NCBI GenBank assembly: GCA_003987725.1
Contig: RXJH01000008.1
Coordinates: 124,001 to 188,000 of the forward strand
Direction of reading: 5' to 3'
Source of the DNA: Hyphomicrobium sp.
GTDB taxonomy: Bacteria > Pseudomonadota > Alphaproteobacteria > Rhizobiales > Hyphomicrobiaceae
DNA length: 64,000 nucleotides
The notes under the pieces are model-generated. The model saw nothing but the letters and a program-made list of their open reading frames with translations. It was not told the origin of the DNA and did no database searches. Positions 9,277 through 17,330 of the stretch are shown here, piece after piece (the stretch's first letter is position 1; every line of letters begins with the position of its first letter). The translations under genes and the position numbers were made by a program.

Positions 9277-9681
9277 TCAGCAAGTATGCGCGCTGGCGCC
9301 GGCTTCCGCGACGGTCTGATCCTGCACGCCGCTGCCGCCTGATACACCGATCGCGCCGATGACGTTCCCCTTCGAATCCTTCAGCGGAATGCCACCGGCG
9401 AAGATCATCACACGGTCGTGGTTGGAAACGTGGATGCCGAAGAACTGGTCGCCCGGTTGACTATTCTCGGCCAATTCCTTCGTCGAAATATTGAAGGCCC
9501 GTGATGTGAACGCCTTGTTGATCGCAATATTGATCGATCCGAGCCACGCCCCGTCCATGCGAATGTGCGAAATCAAGTTCGCGCCTTCGTCCACCACGGC
9601 AATGTTCATGGGTTGACCGATTTCCTTGGCCTTCTTTTCGGCAGCGTCGATGATACGGCGTGCATCGGCGAGTTTCAGCAT
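9277..9681 (-). CDS. GlcG/HbpS-family (DUF336) protein
   Basis: This 134-residue protein belongs to the GlcG/HbpS (DUF336) family; members bind small ligands such as haem or cobalamin, or sit beside oxidative pathways. Typical features are MLKLADARRIIDAAEKKA at the N-terminus, MNIAVVDEGANLISHIRMDGA, and the glycine-rich end IPLKDSKGNVIGAIGVSGG. I chose the ATG at 9681 because GAGGAG lies nine bases before it; the frame is open 40 codons further upstream but that part looks non-coding. No signal peptide is visible with this start. The ligand is unknown. It is divergent from the YggS gene. Confidence 0.85.
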   Translation of the reverse strand: MLKLADARRIIDAAEKKAKEIGQPMNIAVVDEGANLISHIRMDGAWLGSINIAINKAFTSRAFNISTKELAENSQPGDQFFGIHVSNHDRVMIFAGGIPLKDSKGNVIGAIGVSGGSGVQDQTVAEAGASAHTC

Positions 9682-9826
9682 TAGGGGATGCTCCTCAAGT
9701 TTCGGTCTGAAGTAAGGGGGTAAAGTAGGCGGGTGGTTTAGGTAGGACCTTCCACGGGTCTCCGTATATGGAAATGGAAAGCCCGTGCGAAATTGCGACA
9801 CTTGTTCCTTGTGAGCCGGATTGTCT

Positions 9827-10552
9827 ATGGAAAGAGTTCAAGACCACCGAGGAACGCGCGTGCAAGACGATAATTACCAGGAAACCCCGGTCGACAGATT
9901 AAAACACGTAAACGATGAAATTATTGCTGCTGCGAAAGCCGCAGGACGTGTTGCCGATGGGGTAGAACTCGTCGCCGTCTCCAAGACATTCGATGCCGAG
10001 GACATTAAGCCTGTCATCGAAGCCGGCCAGCGCATATTTGGTGAAAATCGCGTCCAGGAGGCCGAGCGCAAATGGCCGCCGCTGCGAGCCGAATTCCCCG
10101 ACGTGAAGTTGCACCTCATCGGCCCGCTGCAATCCAACAAGGCGAAGGAAGCGGTCGCATTCTTCGACGCGATCCATACCATCGATCGCGAAAAGATCGC
10201 CCGCGCCGTCGCCGATGAAATGGCGAAGCAAGGCCGCAGCCTTGAACTCTTCGTTCAAGTGAATACCGGCGAGGAGCCGCAAAAGGCCGGCATCATGCCG
10301 CGCGATGCGGGAGCCTTCGTCACGTTTTGCCGCCAGGATCTGAAGCTTGATATCAAAGGCCTCATGTGCATCCCGCCGGTGGACGAGGAGCCGGCGGTGC
10401 ATTTCGCCTTTCTCGCCAAGCTCGCGCGTGAATTAGGCCTCAGCGGTCTGAGCATGGGCATGAGCGGCGATTTCGAAACGGCGATCGCCCTCGGCGCAAC
10501 CCATGTCCGTGTGGGTAGTGCGATTTTTGGAGGACGGCACATACCAGCTTGA
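9827..10552 (+). CDS. YggS/PLPBP-type pyridoxal-phosphate homeostasis protein
   Basis: The product (241 residues from ATG 9827) is a YggS/PROSC-type PLP-binding protein, a single TIM barrel thought to buffer pyridoxal phosphate and keep amino acid pools balanced. The PLP lysine is in ELVAVSKTFDAEDI. Also visible are FGENRVQEAERKW, LHLIGPLQSNKAKEA, and the C-terminal phosphate-binding SMGMSGDFETAIALGATHVRVGSAIFG. A TTG two codons upstream (9821) is an alternative start. About 25 extra N-terminal residues precede the conserved part. The gene stands alone on the plus strand. Confidence 0.93.
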   Translation: MERVQDHRGTRVQDDNYQETPVDRLKHVNDEIIAAAKAAGRVADGVELVAVSKTFDAEDIKPVIEAGQRIFGENRVQEAERKWPPLRAEFPDVKLHLIGPLQSNKAKEAVAFFDAIHTIDREKIARAVADEMAKQGRSLELFVQVNTGEEPQKAGIMPRDAGAFVTFCRQDLKLDIKGLMCIPPVDEEPAVHFAFLAKLARELGLSGLSMGMSGDFETAIALGATHVRVGSAIFGGRHIPA

Positions 10553-10577
10553 GCTGTGCATGCCTCGAATACACTCA

Positions 10578-10605
10578 TTGACCCCCAATGGGAGTCAGAT
10601 ATTCC
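10578..10605 (+). promoter_or_regulatory. Possible promoter for the GT2 gene
   Basis: TTGACC (10578-10583) and TATTCC (10600-10605) are 16 bases apart, 40 bases before the preferred ATG. The match to the -10 consensus is moderate, so this is only a candidate. Confidence 0.3.
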
Positions 10606-10644
10606 TTTCAGCCTAGGCTTATTTGGCATGTGAACAAAAGACCT

Positions 10645-11607
10645 ATGGCGACGAGCGTGCCACAAAGACAAAAAGCAGATCGCGTGGTCGTGTGCGTCTG
10701 CACTAAAGACCGTCCGGAAATGTTTCGCCGCTGCGTCGATTCTCTCCTCCGCCAGAGAATTCCGGATGGCTCTCTCGATCTACACTTGCTCGTCGTTGAC
10801 AATTCCGCTCATGCGGGGGAACGTGAGACCGTTAGGCAACGCGAGAATTCTTTTCTGCCCATTACTTATGTCCACGAGCCGAGGGCGGGCATACCCGTGG
10901 CGCGCAACGCGGCTTTGAATGCGGTTGGGCTTATCAAACCGGATTGGGTCGCTTTCATTGACGACGATGAGATCGCACCGAGAGACTGGATCGTCCGTCT
11001 GCATCAGCTTGCGTTGAATTCGGGAGCAGATGTCGCCGCCTGCGGCGTAGTCCAATTTCAGACAGCGAGCGAGGCCGAGCAGGGTGCTGCAAGATGGCGG
11101 CCGCCGTCATCTTTCGGAAAGGTTCGCCCGCGTTTGTCGTGCGCAACGTGCAACGTCATCTTTCGAGCGGTCCTGGTAACGGGACATTCGGGCCTGCGAT
11201 TTGATGAAACGATGCAGCACGGCGGCAGCGACGTCGAGTTTTTCATGCGAGCTGGCCAAGCCGGCGCCCGCATCGTGCATATAAAGAGCGATGCCGTCGT
11301 GTTCGAAGAGTACCCAGCCGAAAGAAAAACGCTCGGCTATGAATGCCGGCGCGCCTTTCGTGTCGGAACGACAACGAACTATCGCTACAGAAAAAATTAC
11401 GGGAATATTCCCGGGGCGCTTCTGCTTGCCGGACGCGTGATCACCAAGACGATCACTGCGGTCGCCAGCACGTCCATAGGCCTTCTAGCCTACCCATTCG
11501 CAAAAGCGACGGGGGAGCGGAACTTGAATAGGGGCGTCCGATCTGCCGTAACGGCTTTCGGATTCATTGGACCGATGCTCGGCATCAAGCCCAGCGGTTA
11601 CTGGTGA
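10645..11607 (+). CDS. Family 2 glycosyltransferase (orphan)
   Basis: The protein (320 residues from ATG 10645; an ATG at 10588 would add 19) is a GT-A fold, family 2 glycosyltransferase. The nucleotide-sugar domain opens with DRVVVCVCTKDRPEMFRRC, continues with HLLVVDNSAHAG, and has a metal-binding acidic cluster in VAFIDDDEIAPRDW. An acceptor-side segment HGGSDVEFFMRAGQAG resembles the ED/catalytic region. A hydrophobic stretch near the C-terminus (about residues 260-300) may anchor it to the membrane. It is not in the polysaccharide operon 33 kb away but resembles the GT2 at 52223 in style. Donor and acceptor are unknown. Confidence 0.82.
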   Translation: MATSVPQRQKADRVVVCVCTKDRPEMFRRCVDSLLRQRIPDGSLDLHLLVVDNSAHAGERETVRQRENSFLPITYVHEPRAGIPVARNAALNAVGLIKPDWVAFIDDDEIAPRDWIVRLHQLALNSGADVAACGVVQFQTASEAEQGAARWRPPSSFGKVRPRLSCATCNVIFRAVLVTGHSGLRFDETMQHGGSDVEFFMRAGQAGARIVHIKSDAVVFEEYPAERKTLGYECRRAFRVGTTTNYRYRKNYGNIPGALLLAGRVITKTITAVASTSIGLLAYPFAKATGERNLNRGVRSAVTAFGFIGPMLGIKPSGYW

Positions 11608-11745
11608 CCCCTTAATCCTGCAGACCGACGCAAGACAGTTGCCCACTGCATTTTTTCGGACTGCCGCATCGTTCCAGGAACGTGGTGATAGGCTCTGACG
11701 CTGATTCGGCCGCGTACGTGTGGCGATACGCGATAGGGGTTCAAC

Positions 11746-12678
11746 ATGACCGCGTCTGCTCAAAAGAAAGATCCAATCGAGGCTGGTGCCAACGCGGCAG
11801 CGGCCGAAGCTGCGCGTGACACGCGAGAGGAAATTCTGGAGCAAAGCGAGGCCAGCAAAGCGGCCAAGACCGCGGTGTCGAAGCTCGAAAAGGGCAAGGC
11901 GGACGCGACCAGCGCCGCACGCAAAACCTGGCACGACTTTCAGGTCGAGGTCTGGATCACGAATTTCAATTCGTACGAATTCGGGTTCTGGAAGAGAGAG
12001 CGCAATCGCAGCAAGTCGCGTCAGTTCACGACGGACATGGATATCTTCGCCGAGGTGATCGAGAACGGCAAGCGCACGGGCGTCCTTGGCTATCGCAAGG
12101 AACTCTGGAAGGGCGCCTCAGGCATGGACAAGCGCCTCGTCTTCAAGCTCTTCTCCGAGACTTTGAATTGGAAGGCGAGCATGGACATGATGCTTGGCCG
12201 GTCCATGCAGCAAACGCTCGCGGCCGGCGGCATGCCGGTGATGTCCTACTCCATCAACACGAGCCCCGACGACTACATCGTCTATCTTGAGAGGTCGGCG
12301 CACAAATGGCCGCTGATGCCCGAGAACTTCTCGTTCTTCCTGATGGAAGGCGGCGAGCCGAAATTCTACAGATTCCGTCGCGATTTCATCAATCTCGGTG
12401 GCGACTACACGCTGATTGATCAGCATGGCGAGCACGTCGGACACATTGATGGCGCCGTCTTCACCATTGGCGGTAGATGGCGGTGCAAAGTCCGCGGCGA
12501 TCACGCCGATCCGCGATTGCTGATGGTGATGAAGCTTTTCACCGGCATGATCGTCTTCAACGGTGGAGCCCGCCGCCACGTGAAGAAACTCGCGCGCGAT
12601 ATTCACGACGGGCGCTTGAAGCCGGACATCCAGCGGCAGGAAGCCGATCTCTATATGAATCCTCGCCGTATTCGCTAG
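11746..12678 (+). CDS. Unrecognised protein, possibly LURP-one/tubby-like fold
   Basis: I do not recognise this 310-residue protein with confidence. Residues 1-60 are Ala/Lys/Glu-rich and probably form a coiled or disordered helix. The rest has alternating aromatic and charged residues, with GGDYTLIDQHGEHVGHIDG followed by AVFTIGGRWRCKV, which resembles the strand-turn pattern of LURP-one/tubby-C proteins (inference only). No signal peptide or membrane segment is visible. It is convergent with the PPK2 gene, with a shared terminator between them. A structure prediction would be the decisive check. Confidence 0.6.
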   Translation: MTASAQKKDPIEAGANAAAAEAARDTREEILEQSEASKAAKTAVSKLEKGKADATSAARKTWHDFQVEVWITNFNSYEFGFWKRERNRSKSRQFTTDMDIFAEVIENGKRTGVLGYRKELWKGASGMDKRLVFKLFSETLNWKASMDMMLGRSMQQTLAAGGMPVMSYSINTSPDDYIVYLERSAHKWPLMPENFSFFLMEGGEPKFYRFRRDFINLGGDYTLIDQHGEHVGHIDGAVFTIGGRWRCKVRGDHADPRLLMVMKLFTGMIVFNGGARRHVKKLARDIHDGRLKPDIQRQEADLYMNPRRIR

Positions 12679-12722
12679 ACGGCCAAGCGGACGTTACGGA
12701 GTGCGTGCTTCTCGTGACGCCC

Positions 12723-12753
12723 CCTGATCGGCTCCGCTTGGAGCCGGATCAGG
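12723..12753. terminator. Bidirectional terminator between convergent genes
   Basis: Arms at 12723-12735 and 12740-12753 pair over 13 bases with one bulged G and a GCTT loop. It lies between the stops of the unknown gene (12678) and PPK2 (12779), so it can serve both strands. No strong U-run is present. Confidence 0.6.
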
Positions 12754-12778
12754 ATCGTTGGTCTCTGTACTCGGCCGA

Positions 12779-13762
12779 TCAGTAGATCGCAGGCACGTAG
12801 AGGTCGTCCGGAACAGGCGCGCGACTATAGTCGGGATGATGCACGCGTTCGGGCAACACGACCGGGGCGCGCGGCACATCCTGATAGGGGATTTGGCTCA
12901 GCAGGTGATGAATGCAGTTGAGCCTCGCCCGCTTCTTGTCGTCGGCATGCACGACCCACCAGCGCGCCTCGGGAATATGCGTGTGGTCCAGCATCGCTTC
13001 CTTGGCCTTGGTGTAATCCTCCCAACGCCGCCGCGACTCGAGATCCATCGGCGAGAGCTTCCACTGCTTGATCGGATCGTGGATCCGCATTTGGAATCGC
13101 AGATGCTGCTCGTCGTCGGAAATCGAGAACCAGTATTTGATCAGCGTAATGCCCGAGCGCACGAGCATCTTCTCGAATTCCGGAACCGTGCGGAAGAATT
13201 CTTCGAGATCGTTCTCCGTGCAGAAGCCCATGACGCGTTCGACGCCGGCGCGATTGTACCAGGAGCGATCGAAAAGCACGACTTCACCGGCGGCCGGAAG
13301 ATGCGGCACGTAACGCTGGAAATACCACTGCGAACGTTCACGCTCGCTCGGCGCCGGCAACGCGACGACTCGTACGACACGCGGGTTGAGACGTTGCGTG
13401 ATCCGCTTGATCACGCCGCCTTTGCCGGCTGCGTCCCGGCCTTCGAAAATGACGACGACTTTGGCCTTGGTGTTGACGACCCAGTCCTGAAGCTTGATCA
13501 GCTCACGCTGTAACCGGAAGAGTTCCTTGAAATAGACCTGGCGATCGAGGAGGCCCGCCTCGCCGTCACGATCGTGGCCGTCGAGCAGGCGCTCCAGTCG
13601 CGCGTCGTCCATTTCCATTTCGAATTCTTCGTCGAAGCTGTCAGCGATCTCCGCCTCGATACGCGCCAGATTTGCTCGCTCGCTTTTTTCGTGCTCGTCC
13701 ATCATTGCTCTATGATCCGCATTATCCGCCTCGGAATTGCGCGTGATCTTTTCGCGAGCCAC
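12779..13762 (-). CDS. ppk2: Polyphosphate kinase 2
   Basis: PPK2 uses inorganic polyphosphate to phosphorylate nucleotides (GDP or ADP). The P-loop GRDAAGKGG is followed by VIKRITQRLNPRVVRVVALP, and the catalytic lid has PSERERSQWYFQRYVPHLP. The Walker B segment is VVLFDRSWYNRAGVE. A single domain of this size is typical of class I enzymes that phosphorylate nucleoside diphosphates. The start is uncertain: GTG at 13762 has GAGG upstream, TTG at 13780 is longer, and ATGs at 13705 and 13702 are shorter; the first about 50 residues are acidic and poorly conserved. It is convergent with the gene ending at 12678. Confidence 0.92.
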   Translation of the reverse strand: MAREKITRNSEADNADHRAMMDEHEKSERANLARIEAEIADSFDEEFEMEMDDARLERLLDGHDRDGEAGLLDRQVYFKELFRLQRELIKLQDWVVNTKAKVVVIFEGRDAAGKGGVIKRITQRLNPRVVRVVALPAPSERERSQWYFQRYVPHLPAAGEVVLFDRSWYNRAGVERVMGFCTENDLEEFFRTVPEFEKMLVRSGITLIKYWFSISDDEQHLRFQMRIHDPIKQWKLSPMDLESRRRWEDYTKAKEAMLDHTHIPEARWWVVHADDKKRARLNCIHHLLSQIPYQDVPRAPVVLPERVHHPDYSRAPVPDDLYVPAIY

Positions 13763-13828
13763 ATGACAGCCTCGTGACAAATCTCGATATGGCGAAATTC
13801 CCGAGCGTTGAAAGCCTCTTGTGCGCTC

Positions 13829-14854
13829 CTAAACAGGCAATGGATTGCGTTCGGTGAAGCCCATCTGGTGCCAATAGGGATAAGCTTTGACCGTCTCACT
13901 CGCGGCATCGAGCTTCTTGATTTGCTCGGGCGTCAGGCTCCAGCCGGTCGAACCGAGATTGTCCTTCAATTGCTGCTCGTTCCGCGCGCCGATGATGACG
14001 CTGGAAACCGTCGGGCGATGGAAGAGCCAGTTGAGCGCAATCTGCGGCACGCTCTTTCCCGTTTCTTTCGCAATGTCATCGAGGACATCGACAACTTTGA
14101 ACACGCGTTCGTTCGGAACGGGCGGGCCCTGTTCAGCAGTCTTATGAAGACGGCTTGTTTCCGGCAAAGGCTGTCCACGTCTCAATTTGCCGGTGAGGCG
14201 TCCCCACCCGAGCGGACTCCAAACCAGCGCTCCGATTCCTTGATCGAGCCCGAGCGGCATGAGTTCCCACTCGTAGTCGCGGCCAATGAGCGAATAATAC
14301 GTTTGGTTCGCGATGTAGCGCGGGTAGCCGTAACGATCCGCAACCGCGAGCGACTTCATCAAGTGCCAGCCCGAAAAGTTCGAGACGCCGGTGTAGCGAA
14401 TCTTTCCTTCGCGAACGAGTTGATCGAGCGTCGAGAGAACCTCTTCCGGCGGCGTCAATGCATCGAAGCCGTGCAGCTGAAAGATATCGATGTGATCCGT
14501 CTGCAGACGTTTCAGCGCTTGTTCCACGGTTTTCAGAAGATGGAAGCGCGATGATCCGACGTCGTTCGGCCCATCGGCGAAGCGGAACGTCGCTTTCGTC
14601 GAAATGAGAACCTTGTCGCGGCGGCCCTTCAAGGCTTCGCCGAGCACCGTCTCGGAATTCCCGTTCGAGTAGATGTCGGCCGTATCGAAAAGCGTAACGC
14701 CGGCATCGAGGCAGAGATCGACCATACGCCGCGCTTCTTTGACGTCGGTTGAGCCCCAGGCGCTGAAAAATTCGCCGGAACCGCCGAACGTCGCGGCTCC
14801 GAAGCTCAAGAGCGGAACAGTTAATCCCGATGCGCCCAGTCTTCGGTATTCCAT
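13829..14854 (-). CDS. Aldo/keto reductase
   Basis: This 341-residue protein is an NADPH-dependent aldo/keto reductase of the YajO/Tas-like group, which reduces carbonyls on varied substrates. It starts MEYRRLGASGLTVPLLSFGAATFG. The catalytic residues are visible: Asp and Tyr in LFDTADIYSNG, Lys in VLISTKATF, and His in DIFQLHGFD. The NADP-binding end contains SSVIIGARNEQQLKDN. Substrate is unknown. A perfect Crp-type palindrome lies 90 bases upstream of its start, so it may be under cAMP-Crp-like control. Confidence 0.93.
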   Translation of the reverse strand: MEYRRLGASGLTVPLLSFGAATFGGSGEFFSAWGSTDVKEARRMVDLCLDAGVTLFDTADIYSNGNSETVLGEALKGRRDKVLISTKATFRFADGPNDVGSSRFHLLKTVEQALKRLQTDHIDIFQLHGFDALTPPEEVLSTLDQLVREGKIRYTGVSNFSGWHLMKSLAVADRYGYPRYIANQTYYSLIGRDYEWELMPLGLDQGIGALVWSPLGWGRLTGKLRRGQPLPETSRLHKTAEQGPPVPNERVFKVVDVLDDIAKETGKSVPQIALNWLFHRPTVSSVIIGARNEQQLKDNLGSTGWSLTPEQIKKLDAASETVKAYPYWHQMGFTERNPLPV

Positions 14855-14943
14855 CGCGTTCCCCTGTCCAATTCAGCGCCAATAAGGCCTCTGTATGCGG
14901 AGCGTTGCCGCACCAAACGATGCAGAAGACCTCAGTAATGACG

Positions 14944-14959
14944 TGTGAAATTGATCACA
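14944..14959. promoter_or_regulatory. Perfect Crp-type palindrome TGTGA-N6-TCACA
   Basis: TGTGAAATTGATCACA reads as the exact Crp consensus half-sites with a 6-base spacer. It sits in the 339-base divergent region between the aldo/keto reductase (start 14854) and the secreted CHAP-like protein (start 15194). The region holds no gene but also an 8-base inverted repeat CACTCGCC/GGCGAGTG (14993-15000 and 15025-15032). Crp/FNR-family proteins are known to use this motif; which family member acts here is inference. Confidence 0.5.
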
Positions 14960-15193
14960 TATCGAGCTGTTCCGTACGCAAACTTCACAATTCACTCGCC
15001 CAAAAGTAGCGCTCCGACCTTTTCGGCGAGTGGTTTATTTGCCTTAACTTTTTAATAAATAAACGCAAATTCCTCACGCGCGCCAGTTGTGCCGAAATAA
15101 GACGATATGCCGCGCGTCGAATCCTCCCTTGTTTTCGCCCAATTACGACGCTTCGTGCGCCCCGTTTGTGAAGACAAGTGAAGGAGAGTTAGT

Positions 15194-15781
15194 ATGCGAT
15201 TGAGTTTAATCGCAGTGGCGATGTGCTTGGCCTGGTTGGCCGGAATGACATCGGCAGAGGCGCGCAACTATCACGGTCACAAGGGTGACCGTTACGAGCG
15301 TTCCTATAAGCATTCCGCTAGCAAGCGGCAGTACTCGGCCCGCTACGCATCGCGTAGCCGCTCTGTCCACCGTCAGTACTCAAACCGCAAGACTGGATCT
15401 GGCTACGCGTATCGTTCTGGGGCACGCCGTCACTATGCCAACAGCGGCAGTGGTGGACGTCACTACGCACAGCGCCGGTCCTATAGCGGCCGCAAATATG
15501 CGTCGGCCGGCAACGTCGGGGGTCGTCCGCGTGCCTGGTGCGGTTGGTGGATGCGCACGCAGTTGGGCGGCGGTCCCGAGTTCAATCTCGCTGCCAACTG
15601 GCGGAAGTATGGACGCGCGAGCGGACCGCAAATCGGAGCCGTTGTCGTCTGGCCGCATCACGTCGGCATGATCACCGGTCGCGCAGCCAACGGACAGTGG
15701 ATCGTGAAATCCGGTAATGACGGAAACGCCGTGCGCGAGCGGGCGAGGTCCGTCGCCGGTGCCGTGTTCCGTGTAGGCTAA
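15194..15781 (+). CDS. Secreted CHAP-like protein with Tyr/Arg/Ser-rich linker
   Basis: This 195-residue protein has a signal peptide (MRLSLIAVAMCLAWLAGMTSAEA, cleavage near residue 23). Residues 25-105 are a low-complexity, Tyr/Arg/Ser/His-rich linker. The C-terminal 85 residues resemble a CHAP/NlpC-type cell-wall hydrolase: Cys116 in RAWCGWWMRTQ, His155-His156 in VVWPHHVGMI, and a polar residue in SGNDGNAV. Similar short proteins occur in many Hyphomicrobiales; their activity is mostly untested. AAGGAGAG precedes the ATG. A terminator-like hairpin follows at 15793. It may act on the cell wall (inference). Confidence 0.75.
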   Translation: MRLSLIAVAMCLAWLAGMTSAEARNYHGHKGDRYERSYKHSASKRQYSARYASRSRSVHRQYSNRKTGSGYAYRSGARRHYANSGSGGRHYAQRRSYSGRKYASAGNVGGRPRAWCGWWMRTQLGGGPEFNLAANWRKYGRASGPQIGAVVVWPHHVGMITGRAANGQWIVKSGNDGNAVRERARSVAGAVFRVG

Positions 15782-15792
15782 TTGGAATATGG

Positions 15793-15821
15793 GCAGGTCG
15801 AGAAATCGGCCTGCTCATTTT
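15793..15821 (+). terminator. Intrinsic terminator after the CHAP-like gene
   Basis: A 9-bp stem with one wobble (15793-15801 with 15806-15814) closes a GAAA tetraloop, followed by TCATTTT. It begins 12 bases after the stop at 15781. Confidence 0.65.
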
Positions 15822-15912
15822 CATCGGGCTGATTGAAAGCCGGAAACAGGTGTTCGGTTTCCTGGAATGCGGGGCCGATATGTCGTGTTCGGGTGTAATC
15901 GCGGAAAAAAAT

Positions 15913-15947
15913 ATGGCCGGTGACGCTTATCGCGGTCGCCCGGCCAT
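15913..15947 (-). terminator. Intrinsic terminator for the 41-residue lysine-rich gene
   Basis: ATGGCCGG (15913-15920) pairs with CCGGCCAT (15940-15947). On the minus strand the stem is followed by a U7 run (15911-15905), about 100 bases past the stop of the minus-strand gene at 16047. Another perfect hairpin, GGCGCGC with GCGCGCC (15959-15977), lies between them. Confidence 0.6.
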
Positions 15948-16046
15948 TTGGATAGAAAGGCGCGCAAGGAGCGCGCCCATTCGCCATATGCATTTGGCGT
16001 CCGAAGCCTGAGTGCCCAGTCCAGGACTTCGGGACGCGAAATGAAA

Positions 16047-16172
16047 TTAGGCGGCTTTCTTCTTTGCCGTCTTCTTGACTGCCTTCTTGACAGTCTTCTT
16101 GGCGACTGCCTTCTTGGCGACGGGTTTCTTGCGCTTTGCGACGGTCTTAGCTGCTTTAGCTGCCTTAGCCAT
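16047..16172 (-). CDS. Lysine/alanine-rich histone H1-like small protein (41 aa)
   Basis: A 41-codon gene reads MAKAAKAAKTVAKRKKPV, then repeats of the form KKAV/KKTV, ending KKKAA. About 18 of 41 residues are Lys or Arg, and nearly all others are Ala, Val or Thr. This matches the lysine-rich AKK/PAKK tails of bacterial histone H1-like proteins, which bind and compact DNA. GAGGGAGA stands nine bases before the ATG, and a U-run terminator follows downstream, so it looks like a real transcription unit. A longer overlapping minus-strand frame through the same region has no family resemblance. Binding to nucleic acid is inferred from composition. Confidence 0.75.
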   Translation of the reverse strand: MAKAAKAAKTVAKRKKPVAKKAVAKKTVKKAVKKTAKKKAA

Positions 16173-16192
16173 AGTTTAGGTCTCCCTCTATT

Positions 16193-16210
16193 GTTCGAAT
16201 CAGCTCGAAC
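16193..16210. promoter_or_regulatory. Palindrome upstream of the lysine-rich gene
   Basis: GTTCGA (16193-16198) and TCGAAC (16205-16210) are perfect 6-base arms around ATCAGC, 21 bases before the ATG of the minus-strand gene. It could be an operator or a leader hairpin. The AT-rich 235 bases beyond it should hold the promoter; I see no gene there. Confidence 0.35.
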
Positions 16211-16445
16211 TTCGCAAACATGAGCAAATTCGAGAGGTTTGTAGACGGAGAAGTTTGAAATTGCGGACAAAAAGGAGTTTATTAACGCAAACTGTTGCGA
16301 GAATGACTCAATTTTTCTTATTTTTCGACGCCTATTGGCCTTTCGGACGACTCGAAGACCCAATTTCGGCACTGCAATCGGCGCGTTTGCATCGCAATTG
16401 AATCAATTCGAATGGCCCCGATTCGCCGCTGAGCCGAATTCGCGA

Positions 16446-17042
16446 TTACAATTCCGCTGATCCACGGACTCGCTTTTGCAAATCGAGCGCGGAGTGCAGG
16501 TACGTCATCCGCTCATCCAATAATTCGCCAACCCACGACTGGTAATCCGGATCTTTTGGAACGATGTCGGCGATGACGGAGCCGTCCTCGATCTTGAGTT
16601 CAGCGCCATAATGACGAGCAATCGCTTGCATCTTGGCGTTATCGGGCATGCAGACGAGAATGAGATGTCTGAGCCCGCGATTGCGCGCAGTACGAATGAC
16701 GCGGCCCATCAGCTGGGTGGCGATACCGCGATTGACGAATGGCTTCTCGACGGAAAATGCCACCTCGGCCGCCGCGCCATGCATAAGATTGTCGGGCCGC
16801 AATTCCGCGACCGCTCGCAATTCGCCTTCGACGAAATATCCAAACGTAACGTTGCCGAAATCGCCGGCATGCGACGCGTATCGCGTGATGAAATCGTCTG
16901 AAACATCGTGACCGAAACGGCGATGGCGCGCCTCCGGGTCGAGGCGATGCAGATGCTCGGAAAGCAAGTAGCTCTCGCTCGTCAGCAGTCGTCGCACGAA
17001 GCCAAGTTGCTCTTCGCTTGGACCATGGGCCTCTCTCAACAT
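16446..17042 (-). CDS. GNAT-family acetyltransferase
   Basis: The 198-residue protein has the GNAT acetyl-CoA-binding signature in VEKPFVNRGIATQLMGRVIRTA (the R/Q-x-x-G-x-A loop is NRGIA). The upstream strand VTFGYFVEGELRAVAELRP and the downstream LRHLILVCMPDNAKMQAIARHYG fit the fold. Acceptor unknown; the N-terminal RFGHDVSDDFI resembles the acetyltransferase modules of protein-acetylating Pat-like enzymes, but no such fusion is present. It is divergent from zapE. Confidence 0.87.
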   Translation of the reverse strand: MLREAHGPSEEQLGFVRRLLTSESYLLSEHLHRLDPEARHRRFGHDVSDDFITRYASHAGDFGNVTFGYFVEGELRAVAELRPDNLMHGAAAEVAFSVEKPFVNRGIATQLMGRVIRTARNRGLRHLILVCMPDNAKMQAIARHYGAELKIEDGSVIADIVPKDPDYQSWVGELLDERMTYLHSALDLQKRVRGSAEL

Positions 17043-17134
17043 TCTTCCCGCTCCTCGTCTTGCGCCGCGCCGCCGCGCGCTAAGCGCTTGTAACTACCTC
17101 AGAATTGGGGACTAATTGCTGCAAGGCGAGAGGA

Positions 17135-17161
17135 AATGCTGCAAAGCAGCATTGCGTTTTT
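17135..17161 (+). terminator. Terminator-like hairpin in the zapE leader
   Basis: AATGCTGC (17135-17142) pairs perfectly with GCAGCATT (17146-17153) over an AAA loop, then GCGTTTTT. It is a textbook intrinsic-terminator shape but no plus-strand gene ends just before it; the start of zapE is about 170 bases further on. It may be an attenuator or end a short transcript. Confidence 0.5.
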
Positions 17162-17330
17162 GGGCGACGGAACGCCGAAAATCCCGGTGGTTCCTGGCAG
17201 CAAGCGCACCGTGACCGTTGCTGGCCGAGCTCGGGAGCGACGTTCGGCCCAACCCAATTCGCCGCGGCGATCTCTGTTGCATCTCGTGCATCCGCCCGAC
17301 TACCGAGAGTGGGTGAGGCATGGGGGCCGG

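Noticed and set aside
15821-16372. 183-codon minus-strand frame
   Set aside because: It overlaps the lysine-rich 41-codon gene in another frame and is full of Arg/Pro from out-of-frame reading; the small gene explains the region better.
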